Of a DNA stretch of 38,972 bases, positions 30,716 to 38,818 are shown one piece after another. The notes beneath the pieces are model-generated. The model was given only the letters and a program-made list of their open reading frames with translations. It was not told where the DNA came from and did not search any database. The DNA comes from CAZIOH01 sp964540815 (GTDB taxonomy: Bacteria > Myxococcota_A > Polyangia > Fen-1088). Both the position numbers and the translations under genes were made by a program. The stretch is taken from NCBI GenBank assembly GCA_964540815.1, contig CAZIOH010000064.1:1-38972 (forward strand). Reading direction: 5' to 3'. Every line of letters starts with the position of its first letter. The first letter of the stretch is position 1.

Positions 30716-32232
30716 GGCCCATGACGACCATGGCGACGGTGGTGAAGCCGACGATGAAGCCGAGGCCGACGATGAGGACGACCACCATCGAGACCTTCGC
30801 GACCACCACCGACATCCCCGCCCGAACCTTTGGACGGCGCAGCTTCCTGGTGGGGGCGGGGGGCGTGACCCTCGGGCTGCCGATGCTCGAGGCGCTGTCG
30901 CCCAGGCGGGCGCGTGCGGCGACCTCGTCTGGGGCGGGGGCGGCGGCGGGGGCGGCGACGCCGCCGTTTCTCGGGATCATCTGCAGCGCCAACGGCGTGG
31001 TCCAGGCCAAGGCCGGTGAGGCCGAGGCGTGGTGGCCGAGCCAGGTCGGCGCGCTGACGACGGCCTCGATGGCCGCGGATCAACCGACGCGGGCGACGGG
31101 CGAGCTGTCGGCGTACGCGGACCGGTTGCTGCTCGTGCGCGGGGTCGGGCACTCCGCGGCGGCTACCGGGTGCAATCACGCGTCGGCCTGCGCGCAGATC
31201 CTGACCGGAACGCCCACCGTGATGGGCAACTCGAACCAGGCCGTCTCGTCGAGTGTCTCGGTCGACACGGTGATCGCCAAGGCGGTCAACCCGCCGGGGG
31301 TCGAGCCGCTGTTCTTGCACGCCGGGATGTACGCGGCGGGTGGTTCGGGCTTCAACGTCCCGTCGTACATCTCGTACATCGCCGGTGGGCAGCAGCGTCC
31401 CGGCATCGACTCCCCGCTCAAGGCGTATCAAAGAATGACCGGAGCGCTCGGCGCGGGGGCCGGGGCCGGTGCCGGTGCCGCCAGCGGATCGTCGGCGGGC
31501 GCCTCCGCCGATCCCCTGGCCCTGCGGCGCAAGAGCGTGAACGACCTGCTGCGGGCCGAGATCACCGCGCTCGAGGCCAGGCCCGAGCTCACCGCCGACG
31601 ACCGGGCTCGCCTCGACCAGCACTTCTCCACCATTCGCGACATCGAGGTCAAGATCACCAACGCGAGGTTGTCGGCGGCACAGATCGCCCAGATGACCAC
31701 GGCCGACGCCACGCCGTACGCGGCGGCCCTCCACGAGACCGTCCAGACCCTGCACATGGATCTGATGGTCTTCGCCCTGTCCTCGGGCTACACGCGGGTC
31801 GCGGTGCTGCAGGTGGGTGACCGCGAGGACGACCACGTCTACACCATCAACGGCACGAGCGTGCAGTTCCACACCGCCTCGCATCGGACGCTGCCGAACT
31901 CGTACAGCCTGTGCCAGAGCATCGACCGGATCCAGATCAACCACTTCAAGTACTTCCTCGATCAGCTGTCGGCCATCCAGACCCCGAGCGGCCCGCTCCT
32001 CGACCAGGGGGTAGCTGTCAACACCAACCAGCTGTCCACCGGGCCGGATCATGGGTTCAAGCCGCTGCCGTTCATCCTGGCCGGGACGGCAGGTGGTTTC
32101 TTGAAGAAGGGTCAGCTCATCGACGTCGGGAGCGTGTCGACGTCGGTGATGCTGAATACGCTGGCCGCGGCTCTGGGGGTCAACACGAGCATGGGCGGAA
32201 GATCGGGCACCATCGGCCAGATGCTGGCCTAG
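30712..32232 (+). CDS. DUF1552 family protein with Tat-like signal
   Basis: A 506-residue protein. ATG 30712 overlaps the previous stop (atga, 30712-30715), so the DUF1592 and DUF1552 genes are translationally coupled. After 40 Thr-rich residues the sequence FGRRSFLVGAGGVTLGLPML resembles a twin-arginine signal. The mature domain has the usual DUF1552 blocks: FLGIICSANGV, ADRLLLVRGVGHS, GCNHASACAQILTG, SVSVDTVIAK, LHMDLMVFALSSGYTRVAVLQVGD and TGPDHGFKPLPFILAG. Homologues belong to the alkaline-phosphatase-like DUF1501/1552 group in Planctomycetes and Myxococcota. The stop codon tag (32230-32232) overlaps the boundary of the adjacent MITE-like element. Confidence 0.9.
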   Translation: MRPMTTMATVVKPTMKPRPTMRTTTIETFATTTDIPARTFGRRSFLVGAGGVTLGLPMLEALSPRRARAATSSGAGAAAGAATPPFLGIICSANGVVQAKAGEAEAWWPSQVGALTTASMAADQPTRATGELSAYADRLLLVRGVGHSAAATGCNHASACAQILTGTPTVMGNSNQAVSSSVSVDTVIAKAVNPPGVEPLFLHAGMYAAGGSGFNVPSYISYIAGGQQRPGIDSPLKAYQRMTGALGAGAGAGAGAASGSSAGASADPLALRRKSVNDLLRAEITALEARPELTADDRARLDQHFSTIRDIEVKITNARLSAAQIAQMTTADATPYAAALHETVQTLHMDLMVFALSSGYTRVAVLQVGDREDDHVYTINGTSVQFHTASHRTLPNSYSLCQSIDRIQINHFKYFLDQLSAIQTPSGPLLDQGVAVNTNQLSTGPDHGFKPLPFILAGTAGGFLKKGQLIDVGSVSTSVMLNTLAAALGVNTSMGGRSGTIGQMLA

Positions 32233-32393
32233 TGTCCTGTCTGAGAGATCCCTTACATATGTCGACGACGATCCAGCCCGGCCACTGCGTTGCTCCTCCT
32301 CACCGTATCTACGGGTACGCCTCGTCGTGGCGCCTTGCGGCCGGCCCGGCTCGTCGACGACATATGCAACCTATTTCTCAGACAGGACACTAG
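32229..32393. mobile_element. MITE-like element with 50-bp terminal inverted repeats, CTAG target duplication
   Basis: A 165-bp segment whose two ends are inverted copies: 18 bp perfect (ctagtgtcctgtctgaga), then about 80% identity over 50 bp including catatgtcg. ctag flanks both ends, which fits a 4-bp target-site duplication and an IS5-group-type element with preference for ctag. The 60-bp interior carries no transposase. The left ctag supplies the stop codon of the DUF1552 gene, and the right end abuts the next gene. Its long stem could also stop transcription in both directions. Confidence 0.85.
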
Positions 32394-32403
32394 AGGGCAC
32401 GCG

Positions 32404-33564
32404 TTGCACGCCTCTTCACACCACCTGCGCCTCGCCCAGCTCTTGCTGGTCGCGGCGGTGATGGCGGCGGCAGAAGCCTGCTCGTCTCCGAGAGGTGGCC
32501 CGGCCGCTGAGGCGGCGACCGGCGGCATGGGCGGACCTGGGCTCGGCCGAGGGGGCGCGTCCGGCATGGACTCCGGTCCGGGCGCGGGCCAGGGTCGAGG
32601 CGGGGATTCCGCCGCGGATGCCGGGGGAGGCGGTCTGGGAGGGGCCGGCCCCCGCGCGGGTGGTGCTGGATCGTCGCCCGAGCCGGTTCCCACGCTCGGC
32701 GGCGCGGGCGGCGCGGGCGGCGCGGCACGCGGGATGGCTGGCGGCGCGGCTGGCGGGATGGCCTCGACGTCTGGCTCCGGCGCATCCGGGGGCTCCGGGA
32801 GCTCGACCTCCGCCGATGCCGGCAGCGGGCGCGACGGCGGATCGGACGACGCGCCAGGCATGTCGCCGCCACCGCCCCCGCCACCAACGCCGTCCTCCGC
32901 TTGTTCGGGTCTGTTCTGCGAGGACTTCGAGAAGGGCGTGATCGACCCGGCCGTCTGGGATGTCGAGGTCAACGGTGGACAGCCCGCGCCCGCCCTGGTC
33001 AGCCAGGCCGGGCTCGTCGCCCACGGTAAGTACGCCGCACACTTCCACGCCAATCCGAGCGTGGTCAGCTACGACTTCATCATCACCAAGAGCCCGCCGC
33101 CGGGGCTCGGCGGCCACCACTTCGGGCGGGCCTACTTCCTGGTGACGCCGATGCCGCCCGCCAACCACACCGAGTTCATCTACGCCGGGACCACGGGTTT
33201 CCCACGCTACCAGTACCTCGAGATCGCGAGCGTCTCCACCTCGAGCTGGCAACTGACCTATGTCGACGAGGTGCCGCCGGTCACCGGGGAGGACTACCAC
33301 TCGGGCGGCACGATCCCCCTCGGGAGATGGTTCTGCCTCGAGTGGGAGCTCAGCGACACGCCCGATCGGGCCGTGGTGTACGTGGACGGCGCGCAGGACT
33401 TCGCCGAGGACGCGTTCAGCTATGGTGGGTCCATGACGGGGCTGGTGGGAGGGTTCGCCGCCTTTGGGTTCGGGTACCACGCCTGGCACCCCGCGACGTA
33501 TCCCTTCGACCTGTACTACGACGACATCGTCCTCGACACGAAACGCGTGGGATGCCTCGAGTGA
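32404..33564 (+). CDS. Lipoprotein with concanavalin-like C-terminal domain
   Basis: A 386-residue protein. I chose TTG 32404, preceded by agaggg 6-7 nt upstream, because the in-frame ATG further upstream (32290) lies inside the MITE-like element and gives an implausible N-terminus. A hydrophobic segment, LAQLLLVAAVMAAAEAC, may be a lipoprotein signal with an imperfect lipobox. A Gly/Ala/Pro linker of about 150 residues follows, then a beta-rich domain: GLFCEDFEKGVIDPAVWDVE, YAAHFHANPS, FIYAGTTGFPRYQYLEI, GRWFCLEWELSD and VVYVDGAQ. This pattern resembles Cip1/polysaccharide-lyase-like or LamG jelly-roll domains that bind carbohydrate. It lies 33 bp upstream of the ECF sigma gene and may be its first operon member. 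Confidence 0.75.
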   Translation: MHASSHHLRLAQLLLVAAVMAAAEACSSPRGGPAAEAATGGMGGPGLGRGGASGMDSGPGAGQGRGGDSAADAGGGGLGGAGPRAGGAGSSPEPVPTLGGAGGAGGAARGMAGGAAGGMASTSGSGASGGSGSSTSADAGSGRDGGSDDAPGMSPPPPPPPTPSSACSGLFCEDFEKGVIDPAVWDVEVNGGQPAPALVSQAGLVAHGKYAAHFHANPSVVSYDFIITKSPPPGLGGHHFGRAYFLVTPMPPANHTEFIYAGTTGFPRYQYLEIASVSTSSWQLTYVDEVPPVTGEDYHSGGTIPLGRWFCLEWELSDTPDRAVVYVDGAQDFAEDAFSYGGSMTGLVGGFAAFGFGYHAWHPATYPFDLYYDDIVLDTKRVGCLE

Positions 33565-33597
33565 TGGCGGTTTTGCGCTACTCTTGGCAGGACGTCG

Positions 33598-34239
33598 ATG
33601 AGCACTGCCCCCGATGACGGACGTGCGAGCGATGACGGACGTGCCCCCGATGGCGGACATCCTGTCGACAGCGCCGACGTGGCGCTTGCCCGGGCGGTGG
33701 TGGCGGGCGAACCATGGGCCGAGCGGGAGGTCTGGGAGCGTTACGCGCCGATGGTCCACGGGGTCCTGCGCCGCGCGCTCGGTCCCGGGCACGACTTCGA
33801 GGATCTGCTTCAGGACGTCTTCTTGCGGGTCTACGATCGGGTGCCGGGTCTGCGCGAGCCGAGCGCGCTGCGCAGCTTCATCTACTCCATCACCATCCGG
33901 GTGGTGCGCTGGGAGATCCGGCGCGCGCAGTCGCGCCGACGGCGGCAGGCGGCGGCCCTCGAGCACCGCGATGGTCTGGAGATGGTCACGGCCGATCCGG
34001 AGACGCGGGATCTGGTGGTCCGCGCCCAGGCCGTGCTCGACGGGCTGCCCCCCCGCGAACGAGCGGTCTTCGTCCTGCGGCACGTCGAAGGCAAGGAGCT
34101 CTCGGAGATCGCCGAAGGCCTGGCGATCTCACTCAGCACGGCCAAGCGCTGGCTCAAGCACGCAGTCGCCCGTATCGATGCGGGCATGCATCGGGATGGC
34201 CGCCTCTCGAGGATGGTGAAGGGAAGACCAACCACATGA
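33598..34239 (+). CDS. ECF-type RNA polymerase sigma factor
   Basis: A 213-residue sigma factor of the extracytoplasmic-function class. Region 2 (about residues 35-105) holds GHDFEDLLQDVFLRVYDRV and the DNA-facing LRSFIYSITIRVVRWEIRR helix. Region 4 (about 135-190) holds LPPRERAVFVLRHVEGKELSEIAEGL and STAKRWLKHAVARI, the -35 recognition helix-turn-helix. The first 25 residues are an acidic, repetitive, probably disordered tail, from a short dgrasddgrapdg duplication in the DNA. It overlaps the FecR-like gene by 4 bp, the usual arrangement for an ECF factor and its cognate anti-sigma. No TonB receptor is nearby, so the signal is probably not iron. Confidence 0.93.
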   Translation: MSTAPDDGRASDDGRAPDGGHPVDSADVALARAVVAGEPWAEREVWERYAPMVHGVLRRALGPGHDFEDLLQDVFLRVYDRVPGLREPSALRSFIYSITIRVVRWEIRRAQSRRRRQAAALEHRDGLEMVTADPETRDLVVRAQAVLDGLPPRERAVFVLRHVEGKELSEIAEGLAISLSTAKRWLKHAVARIDAGMHRDGRLSRMVKGRPTT

Positions 34240-35690
34240 ACCGCGAACACTCGCCAGGACGGGACATCGAGGAGCACATCGAGTCCTTCGCCGATCTCGC
34301 TCGCCAGATCGGCCCGCCGCTGACCGCCCGCCAACGCGCGGTCGGCTGGCAACGTCTGCGGCAGACGATGGCGACCCGGGGGCCGCAGGTCGAACCGGAG
34401 CGCGCGCCAGGATGGTCTTGGTTCGGGTGGCTGGGGAGAAACCCGCTGCGTCTGGGCCTGGCGGTGTCGGTGCTGGTCGTCGCGGCTGTCGCCGTCCCGG
34501 TGGGCTGGCGATGGTCGCACGCGAACCGGATGGGCGCGCGCGCGCTCGAATTCGTGGTGAACGGAGGGGCAGCGTCCCGCCGGCCAGCGGTCGAGAGCGG
34601 GACGGTCGGGCAGGTGGTGTCGTCCCGTGGCGGCGACGCGCAGGTCCTGTTCACCGATGGCTCGCGGGTGGCCTTGCATGAGGACGCCCGGCTCACCGTC
34701 CTGGCGCTGACGCCGAGGGGAGCGGAGGTGCGGCTCCTCGAAGGGGTCGTCGAGGTCGACGTGCGCCACCGATCGGACACGGCCTGGACGTTCGAGGCGG
34801 GTCCGTACGCGGTGCGTGTCGAGGGAACCTCCTTCGAGCTCGGATGGAACGCCGCCAATCGGCGACTGTCCCTGAAGATGCACACCGGGCGCGTCGCGCT
34901 CGGACAACCCGCGGGCGGTCGACCGTGGCGCAGCGTGGTGGGCGGCGAGTCCGTGTCGTTGCTGGACGGGGAAGAAGGCAGGCCCGTCGGGCCTGACGCG
35001 ACCGAGGGGGGCCCGCCGAGGGCGGGCTCGGGCGGCGCGCCCCGGCCTCCATCGGCGGGGGCAGCGGTGGAGCCGGCGACGGGGCCGCAGCCGGCGCGGG
35101 TGGCGGCTCCGGTGTCGACGGGTGAGGCGCGGCCGCGCACGGAGGACCGGAGCCGCGCCCGCGCGGGCGGTGTCGGTGTCGAGCACCGGTCGGTGGGCCC
35201 GACGCCTCGACATGCGGCGTGGGCGTCATTGCTGTCGAAGGGGGCGTTCGAGGCCATTGTCGCCGAGGCCACCCAGACCGGCATCGACGCGTGCCTGGCC
35301 GCCGAGGGCGACCAGAACCTGGCGGCGCTGGCCGACGCCGCTCGCTACACCCATCGCGCGGGGCTGGCGCGCCAGACCTTGCTGGCATTGCGCGCTCGGT
35401 TCCCGGGCTCGAGCCGGGCGCGGGACGCGGCGTTCTTCCTGGCACGCATCGACGAGACCGCGCGCCCGCCTTCCGAGGAGGCGCTCGACTGGTACGCACG
35501 CTACCTCGAGGAGTCACCGCGCGGCTCGTACGCCGAGGAGGCGCTCGGGCGTCAGATGATCTTGCTCGGGCGACGGCCGGACGGCCGCGGGCGCGCCCGC
35601 AGCGTCGCGAGCCGATACCTCGAACAGTATCCGCACGGCCTCTACAGCGGCGAGGCCTCGGGGTTGCTCCCGGATCCCGCGGCTCCGTGA
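34236..35690 (+). CDS. FecR-like anti-sigma regulator with TPR-like periplasmic tail
   Basis: A 484-residue protein; ATG 34236 overlaps the sigma stop (atga). Residues 1-65 are the cytoplasmic part expected to bind the sigma factor. A single transmembrane helix lies at about 72-92 (LGLAVSVLVVAAVAVPVGW). The FecR domain (about 125-230) has VLFTDGSRVALHEDARL, VEVRLLEGVVEVDV-type strands, TWTFEAGPYAVRVEGTSFE and LKMHTGRVAL. A Pro/Arg linker (about 245-325) is followed by helical repeats (about 328-470: ALADAARYTHRAGLARQTL, SRARDAAFFLARID, EALDWYARYLEESP, ASRYLEQYPHGLYSGEA). The extended repeat tail suggests a periplasmic partner-binding surface, perhaps the barrel protein encoded next. It overlaps that gene by 4 bp. 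Confidence 0.9.
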   Translation: MNREHSPGRDIEEHIESFADLARQIGPPLTARQRAVGWQRLRQTMATRGPQVEPERAPGWSWFGWLGRNPLRLGLAVSVLVVAAVAVPVGWRWSHANRMGARALEFVVNGGAASRRPAVESGTVGQVVSSRGGDAQVLFTDGSRVALHEDARLTVLALTPRGAEVRLLEGVVEVDVRHRSDTAWTFEAGPYAVRVEGTSFELGWNAANRRLSLKMHTGRVALGQPAGGRPWRSVVGGESVSLLDGEEGRPVGPDATEGGPPRAGSGGAPRPPSAGAAVEPATGPQPARVAAPVSTGEARPRTEDRSRARAGGVGVEHRSVGPTPRHAAWASLLSKGAFEAIVAEATQTGIDACLAAEGDQNLAALADAARYTHRAGLARQTLLALRARFPGSSRARDAAFFLARIDETARPPSEEALDWYARYLEESPRGSYAEEALGRQMILLGRRPDGRGRARSVASRYLEQYPHGLYSGEASGLLPDPAAP

Positions 35691-36853
35691 GCACGCTCGG
35701 GGCGGCGGTATGCCTGATGGTGCTCGCAACGGGGGCACCGGTTCCTGCGCCGACGGCGCCCATCCTCCCGGGAGCCGGGGAGTCGATGACCCCGACGGCG
35801 ACACCGACGGCGACACCCGTGCCGGCTGTCGCTGTCGCTCCGGCGGACGGGGAGGCCCCCGCGAAGGTCATCGCGGTGATCGCCCCAGCTGACGCCGACG
35901 CGGCGGTGACCGAGGCACTGAGTCGGTTCAAGGGCGAGGCGAGCGCGGTTGGATTCGCGGTGGTGGTGCTGCCGGGCGCGGCCTCGCCGACCGTGACGGC
36001 GACGGCGATGGCCACGCAGATGGAGGATGCGGCCCGGGCGGCGTCGGCCGTGGCCACCGTGGCGTTCGTCGTCGGTGGCGATGCGCGGGCGCTCGACGTG
36101 TGGTTCACCGATCGGCACACCGGCAAGACGGTGCTCGGTCACATCGCGGCGGACCGCGAGACCGGCGAGCGGGCCTCGGGGGTCCTGGCCGTGAAGGCGG
36201 TGGACTTTCTGCGGGCGCGTCTCATCGATTTTCTGGCCACCCGCCCCCGGCCGCCTGGTCCTCTGGCGGGGGCTCCGCCGAGCGGGCCGTCGCCGTCGCC
36301 GTCGCCGTCGCCTCGAGCCGAAGCCTCGGGGCATCCGGCCGCGCGCTTCGACCTCGCGATGGGGGTCGGGCTCTTGCACAGCTTGCAAGGCCTCGGCACG
36401 ACCGTCCTGCCCGTGCTTCGCGCCGCCTATGTGCTCGGCGGCTGGTCGGCGCTGCGGGTCACCCTGGGCGGGCTCGGTACGCGGACCGAAGCGCGGCGGG
36501 TGATGGGCGGAGCTGCAAGCGTCCACCAGGATCTCGCGACCCTGGACTGGGTCGTCACGCTCGGTCACCGCTGGCTCCGGCCGCGGCTCGCGGTCGGAGC
36601 TGGCGTCTTGCTCGTCACCGGCAACGGCGTGGCCGCGTCACCCTACCTCGGTCGCGGGGCCACGAGGGTCTCCTTCGCGACCGCCGCCTCCGCCGGGACC
36701 TGCGTCGCGCTCGGAGGGCGCTGGTGGTTGACGGCCGAGGCGGGCGCGTTCTGGCTCCTCCCCGAGGCCCAGGTGACGATCGCCGGGCTCGACGGTGGTC
36801 GCACGGGTCGCCCCGGTCTCTCGCTCACGGCCGGGATGGAGGCGCTCTTCTGA
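35687..36853 (+). CDS. Periplasmic domain plus predicted outer-membrane beta-barrel, function unknown
   Basis: A 388-residue protein; GTG 35687 overlaps the FecR stop (gtga). The N-terminus reads STLGAAVCLMVLATGAPVPAP, a signal peptide. Residues about 55-185 form an alpha/beta domain (AKVIAVIAPADADAAVTEAL, FAVVVLPGAA, AFVVGGDARALDVWFTDRHTGK, LAVKAVDFLRARLIDFL). A (SP)n linker follows. The last 170 residues have alternating hydrophobic strands (VLRAAYVLGGWSALRVTLGG, ARLAVGAGVLLVTGNG, WWLTAEAGAFWLLPEAQV) and end in EALF, the Phe typical of outer-membrane barrels. Position after ECF sigma and FecR suggests it is the sensor or effector at the outer membrane, replacing a TonB receptor. Sequence recognition is at the level of fold pattern only. 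Confidence 0.75.
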   Translation: MSTLGAAVCLMVLATGAPVPAPTAPILPGAGESMTPTATPTATPVPAVAVAPADGEAPAKVIAVIAPADADAAVTEALSRFKGEASAVGFAVVVLPGAASPTVTATAMATQMEDAARAASAVATVAFVVGGDARALDVWFTDRHTGKTVLGHIAADRETGERASGVLAVKAVDFLRARLIDFLATRPRPPGPLAGAPPSGPSPSPSPSPRAEASGHPAARFDLAMGVGLLHSLQGLGTTVLPVLRAAYVLGGWSALRVTLGGLGTRTEARRVMGGAASVHQDLATLDWVVTLGHRWLRPRLAVGAGVLLVTGNGVAASPYLGRGATRVSFATAASAGTCVALGGRWWLTAEAGAFWLLPEAQVTIAGLDGGRTGRPGLSLTAGMEALF

Positions 36854-37605
36854 TGCGCGCGGACGCACGCTCCACCCTGATCCTGGCGGTCACTCTCGGG
36901 TTGTCGACCGCGTGCGGCCCACTCGAGCTCGTGCAAGCTCCCGATCCGAGCGTGGGGCTCGTCGCCTACTGGAGCTTCGACGAAACGACCGGATCCCTGG
37001 TCGGCGATCGCTCGGGACAGGGACACGACGGCGTGCTGACGGGTGGGACGTGGCGCCCGACTGGAGGGCATCTCGGAGGTGCGCTCTCCCTGGCGTCCGG
37101 AGATTATGTCACCGTCCAGGGATTCCCCGCCGCCACGCCCGACTGGACGGTGTCCGTCTGGGTCCGCTATGCCCCCGCCGACATCGGCACCGATCTGTCG
37201 ACGATCGTGACCACCGAGATCCCCAGCACCGGCGGCTGGGAGCTTCAAGGTCCGGTCAATGCCGACACCGCGGCGCTGCAGTTCAGCTACAACCGCGACA
37301 GTCGCTACAACACGCTCGGGTGCTGCCAGATCCAGCCCGACACGTGGATGCATGTCACGGCCGTCGTCAACGGGGCGGCCCCGGACGGGCAACGCATGGC
37401 GATCCTCTACGACGGGAGGAACGCCCATGTGGTGCTCCCCGTGTCGGGGCCGATCCTTCCTGGCAACGGGACCCTGCACATCGGGATCGAGGAGATCCCC
37501 GGCAAGCTCGAGTGGCCGTTTCGCGGGACCATCGACGAGCTCCGAATCTACGATCGCGCCCTCAACGCCGCCGAGGTGCAGGCCCTCGACGCACCTCCGT
37601 TCTGA
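36853..37605 (+). CDS. LamG-domain lipoprotein, last gene of the ECF operon
   Basis: A 250-residue protein; ATG 36853 shares one base with the previous stop (tgatg), so the four-gene set is tightly coupled. Signal peptide LILAVTLGLSTAC with lipid Cys21. Residues about 32-245 are a complete LamG/concanavalin jelly-roll: LVAYWSFDETTGSLVGDRSG, LGGALSLASGDYVTV, DWTVSVWVRY, TWMHVTAVVNG and the signature ending FRGTIDELRIYDRALNAAEV. Such domains bind carbohydrate or protein ligands. As the last gene behind an ECF/FecR pair, it is likely a surface target or a ligand-binding partner of the system. Confidence 0.9.
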   Translation: MRADARSTLILAVTLGLSTACGPLELVQAPDPSVGLVAYWSFDETTGSLVGDRSGQGHDGVLTGGTWRPTGGHLGGALSLASGDYVTVQGFPAATPDWTVSVWVRYAPADIGTDLSTIVTTEIPSTGGWELQGPVNADTAALQFSYNRDSRYNTLGCCQIQPDTWMHVTAVVNGAAPDGQRMAILYDGRNAHVVLPVSGPILPGNGTLHIGIEEIPGKLEWPFRGTIDELRIYDRALNAAEVQALDAPPF

Positions 37606-37626
37606 CGAGCGGAGGGACGTGCCTGT

Positions 37627-37641
37627 CCTGTCCTTGACAGG
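37627..37641. terminator. Possible hairpin after the ECF operon
   Basis: cctgtc-ctt-gacagg is a perfect 6-bp stem with a 3-nt loop, 22 bp after the last stop of the operon. There is no U-run, so it is only a weak terminator candidate. Confidence 0.3.
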
Positions 37642-37762
37642 GTCTGGCGAGCTCCATCGGGCCCTTCCGGGCCCACGCCTTCAAGATACGTCCCGGATGG
37701 GCCGATGATGCGGGTGCGGGACCCTGTGCGACGGGCACCCACTCCATCTGCAGGCGCTTGAC

Positions 37763-38809
37763 ATGAGGAACGACGACATCTTGCTGGTCGACGATGATCC
37801 GGGGGCGATCCAGCTCATGGGTCGCATCCTGGCCAACGTGGGCAGTCTCCGCTTCGCCACCAGCGGCGCGGATGCCCTGCGGTTGGCGCGGGACTCCCTG
37901 CCCGACCTGGTGTTGCTCGACACCGAGATGCCCGGGATGAGCGGATTCGAGACCTGCCAGGCGCTGAAGGCCGACGCCGCTCTGGCCGACGTGCCGGTGA
38001 TCTTCGTGACCAGCCACGGTGATGCCGCGTTCGAGGTCTCGGGGTTCGAGCTCGGGGCGGCGGACTTCATCGCCAAGCCCGTCAGCCCACCGCTGCTCCT
38101 CGCCCGGGTCAAGACCCAGCTGCGGTTCAAGCGCCTCGCCGACGAGCTTCGCCGGATCGCCACCATCGATGGCTTGACCGATGTGGCCAACCGGCGGCGC
38201 TTCGACGAGCTGCTGGAGCGGGAATGGCGCCGCGCGCGGCGTTCGGGTGACCCGATCGCCCTGCTGATGATCGACGTGGACCATTTCAAGCTGTTCAACG
38301 ACCGATATGGCCATCCCGCCGGCGACGTCTGCCTTCGAGCGGTGGCTCGGGCGCTGGTGGGGGCCAGCCTGCGGCCGGCCGATCTGGTGGCCCGCTTCGG
38401 CGGTGAGGAGTTTGCGGTCCTGCTGCCGCAGACCCCGGGGCGGGGCGCCGAGCACGTGGCCCGCGAGATCCTCGAGGCGGTCGGGACGCTCGACATCCCC
38501 CACGAGACATCGCCCACCGCACGCCACGTCACGGTGAGCGTGGGCATCGCGTGCTACGACGACCAGAGCCCGTGCTGGGAGCACCCGTCGGCCCGGAGCC
38601 GCGCGGAGGAGGACGGACGCCTGCTGCGCTCGCCCGCCACCCTGGTTCGCGCCGCCGATCAGGCCCTCTATTCTGCCAAGCACGCCGGTCGGGCCCAGGC
38701 CCGACTGCTCGATCTCGCGGACGTCGATGGTCCCGGGCTCGCACGCGACATCGGCCCGCCCTCCTGTCGCCCGGACGGCCCCGGTCCAGATGGCCGTATC
38801 GCCCGCTAG
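37763..38809 (+). CDS. Response regulator with GGDEF domain (diguanylate cyclase)
   Basis: A 348-residue cytoplasmic protein. The receiver domain (1-120) has acidic DDD at 10-12, phosphoacceptor Asp53 in VLLDTEMPGMSG, the Thr of FVTSHGD and Lys of FIAKPVS. The GGDEF domain (about 133-310) has IDGLTDVANRRRFD, LMIDVDHFKLFNDRYGHPAGD and an intact GGEEF active site, so it should make cyclic di-GMP from GTP. RPAD, just before, matches the RxxD product-inhibition site. A short insertion (PCWEHPSARSRAEEDGRLLR) separates the last strand and helix. Phosphorylation of the receiver, probably by the PAS sensor encoded directly downstream, would control activity. The C-terminal 35 residues are Pro/Gly-rich. 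Confidence 0.95.
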   Translation: MRNDDILLVDDDPGAIQLMGRILANVGSLRFATSGADALRLARDSLPDLVLLDTEMPGMSGFETCQALKADAALADVPVIFVTSHGDAAFEVSGFELGAADFIAKPVSPPLLLARVKTQLRFKRLADELRRIATIDGLTDVANRRRFDELLEREWRRARRSGDPIALLMIDVDHFKLFNDRYGHPAGDVCLRAVARALVGASLRPADLVARFGGEEFAVLLPQTPGRGAEHVAREILEAVGTLDIPHETSPTARHVTVSVGIACYDDQSPCWEHPSARSRAEEDGRLLRSPATLVRAADQALYSAKHAGRAQARLLDLADVDGPGLARDIGPPSCRPDGPGPDGRIAR

Positions 38810-38818
38810 CCCGTTGCC

